NCBI RefSeq assembly: GCF_004341445.1
Contig: NZ_SLXV01000003.1
Span: 51,009-115,008 of the forward strand
Length of the DNA: 64,000 bases
DNA from: Baia soyae
GTDB lineage: Bacteria; Bacillota; Bacilli; Thermoactinomycetales; Thermoactinomycetaceae
Direction of reading: 5' to 3'
This document shows positions 57,768-64,000 of the stretch, piece by piece (position 1 is the stretch's first letter; each line of letters starts with the position of its first letter). A program made the position numbers and the translations under genes. The notes beneath the pieces are model-generated. The model saw only the letters and a list, made by a program, of their open reading frames with translations. It made no database searches and was not told the origin of the DNA.

Positions 57768-57827
57768 TTTTTGTGGTGAAATGATTTCTAATCCAGCTAA
57801 CCCCATAACATAAAAGGAAGTGCAACC

Positions 57828-59192
57828 ATGACAGATAGCCTATTAGACGAAATGATTTCGCTAGAACCCTTTCTCTGGGGATGCTTTATCGTGGTATTTA
57901 TTTATACCTACCTACATAATAAAAATAAGAAGCTACGGCGGAAAAACAGGGAAATCACCTCGCAGCTCACTGCCTCTCAGCTTGAGATTCAAGAGATGAA
58001 TGATCAAATTGAAGAGATCTACTGCCGGGACTATCTAACCGGGCTTTATAATCTAGGTGGGTTTCAGGATGCGGTGGTTCGTAGCTTGGAGCGGATGTCG
58101 CCGTTGCAAAGTTACCACGTCGTAAGCATCGATCTAGCGGACTTTAAACAAGTAAACTTGCGAGAGGGTGTGGAGTTTGGAGATCAGATCTTGATCGAGG
58201 TGGCGGACCAGTTTCAAGGCCAATTGCCGCCAAGTGTACACATTGCTAGGTATGATGGGGATCAGTTTGCGATTGGCCTGACAGGGGATCACCATTATCT
58301 GCGGCGATGCGTAGAGATCATCGATCAAGTGATGAGCCAAATTTGTACCGAGCGAGTCAATATCGAATACTGCATAGGCACCGCATCGTATCCTGCGGAA
58401 TCCGCGAATGCGAGTGAACTGATTCGATTAGCCGAAAAGAGATTATCCATCGAGCAGAGGCGAATGCGGGATAAAGAAGAAGAGAAACGGAGGCATATGG
58501 AGAAGCTATCAGCAGTAGGGCAGCTAGCGGCTGGGTTGGCCCATGAGATCCGGAATCCCCTTACATCCATCCGTGGCTTTGTTCAGATATCTGCAGCCGA
58601 ATCCACCGAAGTAAAGAAATGGGAATCGATCATCCTTCCTGAAATCGACCGAATCAATGATCTTCTAACCCAGTTCCTAAATCTAAGTGAGTCACGGCCT
58701 ACCCGATTCCAAAACTTCCATGTAGACCAGCTAATCTCTGATATTTGCTCCCTGCTCAAGCCGAAAGTGATGTTAATGGGGCATGAACTCGTTATGGAAA
58801 CGCCGAAAGCACCCATCTATATCGAAGCGGATCCGGAGAAATTAAAGCAAGTTCTCATCAATTTAATTCAAAATGGCTTAGATGCTTTAGTCCAAAGAGG
58901 ACGAGTGGAAATCAAGTGGTATGTGAAAAATAAAGGTCTATGGATCGAGATCCAAGACACAGGTGCAGGGATCAAGCCCGAATTTATATCGAGAATATAT
59001 GAGCCCTTTTTTACGACGAAGGACGAAGGGACTGGGATGGGGTTAGCGATCTGCCATCGAATCATTCAAGACCACGGAGGCTGTATGCGAGTGGAGAGTC
59101 GCATGGGGAAAGGGACTACGTTTCACCTATCGCTACCTCTAAAACAAGAACCCGTTCAGATGGAAGAAGATTGTGCATTGTTCGGGGAATAA
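57828..59192 (+). CDS. Histidine kinase with degenerate GGDEF domain, sporulation-kinase-like
   Basis: A 454-aa membrane kinase. One membrane helix (about 12-29) and a coiled coil (about 30-62) lead to a GGDEF-type domain (about 65-205) in which the active motif GGDEF is replaced by YDGDQFAI (residues 143-150), so cyclase activity is doubtful. Then come HisKA with AHEIRNPLTSIRGFVQ (about 238-253) and HATPase_c with LIQNGLDAL, DTGAGI and GTGMGLAICHRI. The HisKA region closely resembles the KinA/KinB/KinE sporulation kinases. No response regulator is adjacent, consistent with feeding a phosphorelay. The exact signal is unknown. Confidence 0.88.
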   Translation: MTDSLLDEMISLEPFLWGCFIVVFIYTYLHNKNKKLRRKNREITSQLTASQLEIQEMNDQIEEIYCRDYLTGLYNLGGFQDAVVRSLERMSPLQSYHVVSIDLADFKQVNLREGVEFGDQILIEVADQFQGQLPPSVHIARYDGDQFAIGLTGDHHYLRRCVEIIDQVMSQICTERVNIEYCIGTASYPAESANASELIRLAEKRLSIEQRRMRDKEEEKRRHMEKLSAVGQLAAGLAHEIRNPLTSIRGFVQISAAESTEVKKWESIILPEIDRINDLLTQFLNLSESRPTRFQNFHVDQLISDICSLLKPKVMLMGHELVMETPKAPIYIEADPEKLKQVLINLIQNGLDALVQRGRVEIKWYVKNKGLWIEIQDTGAGIKPEFISRIYEPFFTTKDEGTGMGLAICHRIIQDHGGCMRVESRMGKGTTFHLSLPLKQEPVQMEEDCALFGE

Positions 59193-59274
59193 GAGTAAGT
59201 GATTGTTTGAACGATAACTATTTTCTATAATGGAATGATAATATAGTGTTGAGATGATAAAGCGAGGTTGATGG

Positions 59275-59778
59275 ATGGTGGATCAAAAACCAAAGAACCA
59301 ATTTAACATATTAAGTAATCGCAAAGCGACGACGCATGGCGATTACTATACAGGTACGTTGAATCTAAGCAACATGTCTTCTGTGTTGATCGATCATGAT
59401 ACAGCGAATATTGATTTGGGCTTGATTCACGCGAAGAGCAAGATCGAACGTGGAATCAAGTTTACGGCTGACCAGGCAGAAGTTGCAGAGGGAAAAACCT
59501 ACTATGTAGTCTGGGTTGCGATCGGTCAAAATGAGAAAGGTAGCTATTATGCAGGCGTTACGGCTTGCCCGATGGTGATTGATCATGAGATTCGCAAAGG
59601 CTGGAAAAATCTCGCGTTCCACGTAAATCGAATGGATGATGCCTTAAAGCGCCGGATTAAAGTAAGTGAACTAGGTGAAGTAGAGAAAGAAGCATTAAAA
59701 GCGCTCTTTATCGATCATGATCAAGAGATGTGGGAAAATAGCTCAGACGAATTAAAGGATGCACTTTCGAATTCGTGA
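59275..59778 (+). CDS. ywhD: YwhD family protein
   Basis: A 167-aa protein of the YwhD family, of unknown function, found in Bacillales upstream of pbpG-speE-speB, exactly as here. The sequence NQFNILSNRKATTHGDYYTG and a beta-rich middle (YYVVWVAIGQNEKGSYYAGV) are visible. It has no signal peptide or membrane span. The ATG at 59275 follows a GCGAGGTTGATGG site. A long terminator hairpin separates it from the convergent pbpG. Confidence 0.85.
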   Translation: MVDQKPKNQFNILSNRKATTHGDYYTGTLNLSNMSSVLIDHDTANIDLGLIHAKSKIERGIKFTADQAEVAEGKTYYVVWVAIGQNEKGSYYAGVTACPMVIDHEIRKGWKNLAFHVNRMDDALKRRIKVSELGEVEKEALKALFIDHDQEMWENSSDELKDALSNS

Positions 59779-59864
59779 ACGGAATGTGACAATTTTTTGT
59801 GACATATTGCGCAAGCTATTATGCAGAGAGTAAACTTAATATGGTTTTCGGAACCATTTGCTAG

Positions 59865-59920
59865 GACACAAAAAAAGCGGACCCCGTTACAAGCGGATTC
59901 GCTTTTTTTGTGTCTTTTTT
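59865..59920. terminator. Bidirectional terminator between ywhD and pbpG
   Basis: A perfect 15-bp stem GACACAAAAAAAGCG (59865-59879)/CGCTTTTTTTGTGTC (59900-59914) is capped by about 20 nt and followed by TTTTTT. It ends inside or next to the pbpG stop region, so it serves both convergent genes. Confidence 0.9.
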
Positions 59921-61941
59921 TAACTGGACCACCATTTCTTAATGCGATCCCATAAAGAAGGATCTGGATCGGCGCTCTCAGGTGCTTTTGTGTACTCGGT
60001 CGGTTCTGTGCCGGCCATGAAGTACTCAAGCCGTGCATTTTTTTGATCCGGATGAGCTAATTTTCCAGTTTCATCATCGATGTATACCGCTTTTACGCCA
60101 CTCGGAACCGCAAAGATTTTACTCGGCTTCCCGAGAGTAGCGAGGCTCATAAAGTGGCCCCATACATGTTGCGAGATCTTAGCTTGATTATGGTTTAGCT
60201 TTTGGTTTTGATCAAATCCAACCCATACCGTGGTTACTAAATCAGGTGTATACCCGACTAGCCAACCATCCCAGTCCGTCGTGCCGGTTTTCCCAGCGGC
60301 AGGATGGGAAAACATTTGTTGCACACGATGACCGGTCCCGCCCGTGTCAAATACACTGCGCATCAAGGAAGTGAGCACATAGGTAGAGCTAGGCGAAAAG
60401 ACTTGCTTGGATTCAGGCTGATTTTGATAGAGAACGTGTCCAAACGAATCGACGATCTTCGTGATGCCCATCAGCGGCTTATGATCACCATTACTCGCGA
60501 TTGTGGTATACGCCTCTGTCATCTCATAAGGAGTTACTTCATAGCTTCCTAGTGCTAACGAAGGCGTTGCATTTAGCGAGCTCTGGATGCCTAGTTTTCG
60601 TGCTGTTTCAATCTCTTGATCGATCCCCACCTGAAACTGGGTGGTTACGGCATAGATATTATCCGACTTGGCGATCGCTTCCCGCATCGTGATGGGACGC
60701 TGGGCATAGATATCTTGAAAATTGCCGGGCGTATATGTCTCTCCATTGTACGTAAAGGCAGTGGGAGCACTTACCACTTTCTGCGTAGGGGGAATCCCTT
60801 TCTCCAGCGCGGTTAAATAGACGATCGGCTTAAAAGAAGAACCGGGCTGTCTCCGGGCAAATACTCGGTTAAATTGCGATTCCTGATAACTCTTTCCGCC
60901 CACCATCGCCTTAATGGACCCCGTATGTGCATCTACCGAAAGAAGTGCCCCTTGTAGGCTAGGGACTTGTCCTACCTGACTTACGAGGGATTCCTCTGCT
61001 TGATTCTGCATCTGCTTGTTCAATGTCGTATAGATGCGTAGCCCACCATGCCTTACTAACTCCTCATCAAATCCTAATTGGTTAACAGCTGTCTGAATGA
61101 CATAATCCCGAAAATAGCTTGCTATACTCTTTTGGCTTGGTAGTGGAGGCTGTAGGCCCAGTGTATACTGCGCGGCTTCCTTCGCTTGTTTCTTCGTAAT
61201 TAACTTCATCCCGGACATTTGCGCGATAATCGATTGTTGGCGCTCCTTGGCCCGCTGGAAATGTTGATAGGGTGAATAGACCGATGGCCCTCGGGGAATC
61301 CCTGCTAAAAAGGCGCACTCGGCTAGGTTTAGGTCCTTAGCATCCTTGCGGAAATATTCTTGCGCTGCTCGTTGAATCCCGTACGCCCCATTGCCGTAAT
61401 AGATTTCATTAAAGTACATCTCTAGTAATTCTTTCTTGTCAAAGTGGAGTTCAAGCTGTGCCGTAATCATCGCTTCTTTCACCTTGCGGGACCAAGTCCG
61501 GTCGTGGGAAAGGTAGAGATTTTTCGCTAACTGTTGGGTGATGGTACTGGCACCCTGAACCACGCGGAGTTGCTTTAGATTGACGAGAAGAGCGCGAGTA
61601 ATACCGCGAAAGGAAAATCCGTGGTGATGAAAAAAATCACGATCTTCCGCTGCTAATGTAGCATCGACGAGAGACTTTGGTATTTGTTCTAGTGATATCT
61701 TCTCCCGATGTTCTCCCGCATCCATCTGATCCAGCACATTTCCCTGATCATCGTATAAGAAGGTAGTGGCTGAGATGTCAGGTGGCGGTAGGGGCTTAGA
61801 GCGTAGATATAAAAGGAACAGGAACAAAGCAACGCAAAGAATCGCGAATCCGATGAATACGCGTTTTACCCAGTGGGCGCTCCGTTTGTACCATTTGTAG
61901 ACTTTTGTTTGTTCAAGCGGTGATTCTACGTGGATTCCCAT
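59920..61941 (-). CDS. pbpG: Class A penicillin-binding protein (PbpG-like)
   Basis: A bifunctional peptidoglycan synthase of 673 aa with one N-terminal span (about 29-48). The GT51 glycosyltransferase has [20 protein letters not shown] (about 97-116), [15 protein letters not shown] and [13 protein letters not shown]. The transpeptidase has SSFK (about 370), SDN (about 428) and KTGT (about 555), so both sites are complete. The place next to speE and ywhD matches B. subtilis pbpG, which is expressed during sporulation. Divergent from speE. Confidence 0.93.
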   Translation of the reverse strand: MGIHVESPLEQTKVYKWYKRSAHWVKRVFIGFAILCVALFLFLLYLRSKPLPPPDISATTFLYDDQGNVLDQMDAGEHREKISLEQIPKSLVDATLAAEDRDFFHHHGFSFRGITRALLVNLKQLRVVQGASTITQQLAKNLYLSHDRTWSRKVKEAMITAQLELHFDKKELLEMYFNEIYYGNGAYGIQRAAQEYFRKDAKDLNLAECAFLAGIPRGPSVYSPYQHFQRAKERQQSIIAQMSGMKLITKKQAKEAAQYTLGLQPPLPSQKSIASYFRDYVIQTAVNQLGFDEELVRHGGLRIYTTLNKQMQNQAEESLVSQVGQVPSLQGALLSVDAHTGSIKAMVGGKSYQESQFNRVFARRQPGSSFKPIVYLTALEKGIPPTQKVVSAPTAFTYNGETYTPGNFQDIYAQRPITMREAIAKSDNIYAVTTQFQVGIDQEIETARKLGIQSSLNATPSLALGSYEVTPYEMTEAYTTIASNGDHKPLMGITKIVDSFGHVLYQNQPESKQVFSPSSTYVLTSLMRSVFDTGGTGHRVQQMFSHPAAGKTGTTDWDGWLVGYTPDLVTTVWVGFDQNQKLNHNQAKISQHVWGHFMSLATLGKPSKIFAVPSGVKAVYIDDETGKLAHPDQKNARLEYFMAGTEPTEYTKAPESADPDPSLWDRIKKWWSS

Positions 61942-62125
61942 TCTAGCTGTCGCTCCCTCTCGCTACAGTGTGTCGGCGAGAGTATTATGCGAAAGTGACA
62001 GGTATAATATACCTATTTTGATTCGAAAAGAGATAATCAGACGAATGAATGGAGATGATTTACGTGGATTTCCCCTGTGTGGTATTCTTATTGAGGATTG
62101 TTGCCAACGAAAGGACGGATTACAT
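61942..62125. other. Divergent pbpG-speE spacer with palindrome
   Basis: AGGTATAATATACCT (62000-62014) is a perfect 15-nt palindrome that contains a TATAAT on the plus strand and TATTAT on the minus strand, so it could be an operator overlapping both -10 regions. No -35 is clear. An in-frame upstream start of speE at 61970 would run through this palindrome and is rejected. Confidence 0.45.
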
Positions 62126-62983
62126 ATGGAAAAGCCACAAATGGAGTTATGGTATACGGAGCGGCAGACTCCTAATTACGGAATTACGACGAAAATCAAT
62201 AAAACCTTGCATCACGAGGTAACCGATTTTCAATCATTGGACGTAATCGAAACCGAGCAGTTTGGGAATATGCTTGTCCTAGACGGTATGGTGATGACAA
62301 CGGATATAGATGAGTTTGTTTACCATGAGATGATTACGCATGTCGCGATGAATACCCACCCGAATCCGAAAAACGTGCTCGTCGTAGGCGGCGGAGATGG
62401 CGGAGTGATTCGTGAAATTCTAAAACACTCTTCAGTCGAAAAAGCAGTTTTGGCAGAGATCGATGGAGGTGTAATTGAAGCTTCTAAGAAGTACTTCCCG
62501 GAGATTGCAAGGGGTTTATTTGGAGATGCTCGTGTCGATATCCAAGTAGCAGACGGCATCAAGCATATCGCTGAAAATAAAAATAAATACGATGTCATCA
62601 TGGTTGATTCTACAGAGCCAGTTGGCCCAGCAGTGGGATTGTTTGAAAAAGGCTTCTATGAAGGCATTCGCGAGGCATTAAAAGAAGACGGAATCATGGT
62701 CGCACAAACGGAATCCCCATGGTTTAACCGTGACCTCATCAGTCGTGTGTTTGCGGATCTATCGGCTACTTTCCCGATTACTCGCCTTTACACAGCAAGC
62801 ATCCCAACGTATCCATCCGGACTTTGGAGCTTTACCATCGGATCGAAGAAATATGATCCATTAGATGTGGATGTACGGGAATTGCCAACGCTTGATACCA
62901 AATACTATCGTCCAGAGATTCATAAAGCTGTGTTCGAACTTCCTCAGTTTGTACGTGAGTTAACGGTGAAAGAGGAGAAGTAG
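62126..62983 (+). CDS. speE: Spermidine synthase
   Basis: Transfers an aminopropyl group from decarboxylated SAM to putrescine. It is 285 aa from the ATG at 62126, behind AAAGGA; the longer frame from 61970 adds 52 non-homologous residues. Motifs: [14 protein letters not shown] (about 87-100), the acidic ligand in AEIDGGVI, and [13 protein letters not shown] (about 160-172). It is followed 4 nt later by speB, forming the polyamine operon together with a probable SpeA elsewhere. Confidence 0.97.
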   Translation: MEKPQMELWYTERQTPNYGITTKINKTLHHEVTDFQSLDVIETEQFGNMLVLDGMVMTTDIDEFVYHEMITHVAMNTHPNPKNVLVVGGGDGGVIREILKHSSVEKAVLAEIDGGVIEASKKYFPEIARGLFGDARVDIQVADGIKHIAENKNKYDVIMVDSTEPVGPAVGLFEKGFYEGIREALKEDGIMVAQTESPWFNRDLISRVFADLSATFPITRLYTASIPTYPSGLWSFTIGSKKYDPLDVDVRELPTLDTKYYRPEIHKAVFELPQFVRELTVKEEK

Positions 62984-62986
62984 AGC

Positions 62987-63862
62987 ATGCGTTTTGAAGA
63001 AAAGTACTCAGGAAATGTCTTTATCGGTTCCACAGATAACTTTGAAGAGTCCACCACGGTCCTATACGGAATGCCGATGGACTGGACCGTAAGCTTCCGT
63101 CCCGGTTCTCGCTTCGGTCCTCCTCGAATTCGCGAAGCATCCTTAGTTCATGAAGAATACAGCCACTATCTGCGTCGTGAACTAAGCGAAATCGCTTACT
63201 ACGATGCGGGTGACATCCCCCTCGCTTTCGGGAATCCCGAGAAAAGCTTGGCTCAGATCTCGGACTTTGTAAGTCGTGTCCTCGATGCAGGAAAGATGCC
63301 TCTCGGGATGGGCGGCGAGCATTTAGTAACGTGGCCCGTTGTACAAGAGGTTTACAAACGATATCCAGATCTAGCGATTATCCACATCGATGGACATGCA
63401 GACCTACGCACAGATTATGAAGGAGAGCCATACTCTCACTCCACCCCTCTTCGCAAGATTTCCGAGTTAATCGGCGGAGCTAACGTGTATCAATTCGGAA
63501 TCCGTTCGATGACGAAAGAAGAAGTGGAGTATACAGAAGAAGCAGGCATTCACTTCTTCCCGTTCGATGTGCTAGAGCCGCTAAAGTCCTGTCTACCCGA
63601 ACTAGCAGGGCGCCCTGTCTACGTGACCATTGATATCGATGCGCTCGATCCAGCACATGCACCAGGCACAGGAACCCCTGAACCAGGCGGTATCACAACC
63701 AAAGAACTACTCGCTTCCATCCATGCGATCGCGAAGTCAGACTTGACGATTGTAGGCGCAGACTTAGTAGAAGTTGCTCCAGCCTATGATCCTACTGAGC
63801 AGACACCGATTACAGCAGCGAAGCTGATTCGGGAGATGTTACTTGGTTTTACAGCGAAATAG
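62987..63862 (+). CDS. speB: Agmatinase
   Basis: Hydrolyses agmatine to putrescine and urea, supplying the substrate of SpeE. It has 291 aa, the usual length. The binuclear manganese ligands are visible in GGEHLVTW (about 111), IHIDGHADLR (about 134) and TIDIDALDPAHAPGTGTPEP (about 212-231). The ATG follows AGAGGAGAAG at the end of speE. An IS3-family end lies 32 nt past the stop, where a terminator would be expected. Confidence 0.97.
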   Translation: MRFEEKYSGNVFIGSTDNFEESTTVLYGMPMDWTVSFRPGSRFGPPRIREASLVHEEYSHYLRRELSEIAYYDAGDIPLAFGNPEKSLAQISDFVSRVLDAGKMPLGMGGEHLVTWPVVQEVYKRYPDLAIIHIDGHADLRTDYEGEPYSHSTPLRKISELIGGANVYQFGIRSMTKEEVEYTEEAGIHFFPFDVLEPLKSCLPELAGRPVYVTIDIDALDPAHAPGTGTPEPGGITTKELLASIHAIAKSDLTIVGADLVEVAPAYDPTEQTPITAAKLIREMLLGFTAK

Positions 63863-63893
63863 AGATGAATCAAAAAAACCAGCTAAACGATGA

Positions 63894-64000
63894 TGAAGTG
63901 AACCCAAAAAGTTAGACACGAAGTTTTAAGCAACCCGCAGGGTATGCGTTCGGTATTGAACCGGGCTCATGCCCTTTAGTTTTATCTTCAAGCGTTTGTG
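63894..64000 (-). mobile_element. End of an IS3-family (IS150-like) insertion sequence
   Basis: TGAAGTGAACCCAAAAAGTT begins the element and resembles IS150-group terminal inverted repeats. The transposase C-terminus follows inside it on the minus strand. Only the first about 107 nt are in the window. It is inserted 32 nt after speB. Confidence 0.8.
63926..64000 (-). CDS. IS3-family transposase OrfB, C-terminal fragment
   Basis: The last 24 codons of a transposase, reading HKRLKIKLKGMSPVQYRTHT then LRVA and a stop. The segment LKGMSPVQYRT is the conserved ending of IS150/IS3-type integrase domains. The rest of the gene lies beyond the window edge, so its integrity cannot be judged. Confidence 0.85.
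   Translation of the reverse strand, partial: HKRLKIKLKGMSPVQYRTHTLRVA

Noticed and set aside
61970..62125. 52-residue N-terminal extension of SpeE
   Set aside because: It runs through the divergent promoter spacer and palindrome and is not like SpeE; the ATG at 62126 has a ribosome site.

Overview
This window is the replication-origin region of a spore-forming low-to-mid GC member of the Bacillota. The gene order is almost that of the Bacillus subtilis origin: guaB, yaaC, gyrA, gyrB, remB, recF, yaaA, dnaN, dnaA, oriC, rpmH, rnpA, yidD, yidC, mnmE, mnmG, rsmG, noc, soj, spo0J, yyaC, ychF, rpsF, ssb, rpsR, then gdpP, rplI, dnaB, purA and the walRK operon. YyaC and a KinA/KinB-like kinase indicate sporulation. 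A chromosomal ParM-like gene, a class III lanthipeptide locus and a group II intron suggest Thermoactinomycetaceae or a close relative; that placement is inference, since no rRNA gene is present.

Layout. 1-11.4 kb: the replication genes, mostly on the minus strand, with a bipartite oriC (boxes upstream of dnaA, and a DUE with DnaA-trio between dnaA and dnaN). 11.8-17.8 kb: the plus-strand rpmH-rsmG run (jag is missing). 17.8-21.5 kb: a minus-strand insertion holding a long acidic protein of unknown role, palindromic repeats and an actin-like ParM homologue. 21.6-26.1 kb: parS, noc, soj and spo0J. Soj is split inside its Walker A motif by a 1,777-nt group II intron whose encoded protein has lost the reverse-transcriptase catalytic residues but keeps a maturase (domain X) signature. 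26.1-37.4 kb: ordinary housekeeping genes.

37.6-48.5 kb: an AT-rich accessory block that appears to be a self-contained, peptide-regulated class III lanthipeptide system. It has an HTH-TPR (RRNPP-type) regulator, a 43-aa secreted propeptide, a LanKC synthetase, three tandem 44-aa precursors, a hairpin attenuator, an ABC ATPase and permease (probably immunity), an ABC exporter, a pair of M16 peptidases (one with HxxEH, one with only an R/Y motif) and a 37-aa membrane peptide. I consider this locus and the maturase-only intron the most interesting contents.

48.5-63.9 kb: rlmH, a CxxH/CxxC protein, htrC, walJ, yycI, yycH, walK and walR on the minus strand, then an RHH-like protein of unknown role, a degenerate-GGDEF histidine kinase, ywhD, pbpG, speE and speB. 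The window ends inside an IS3-family element.
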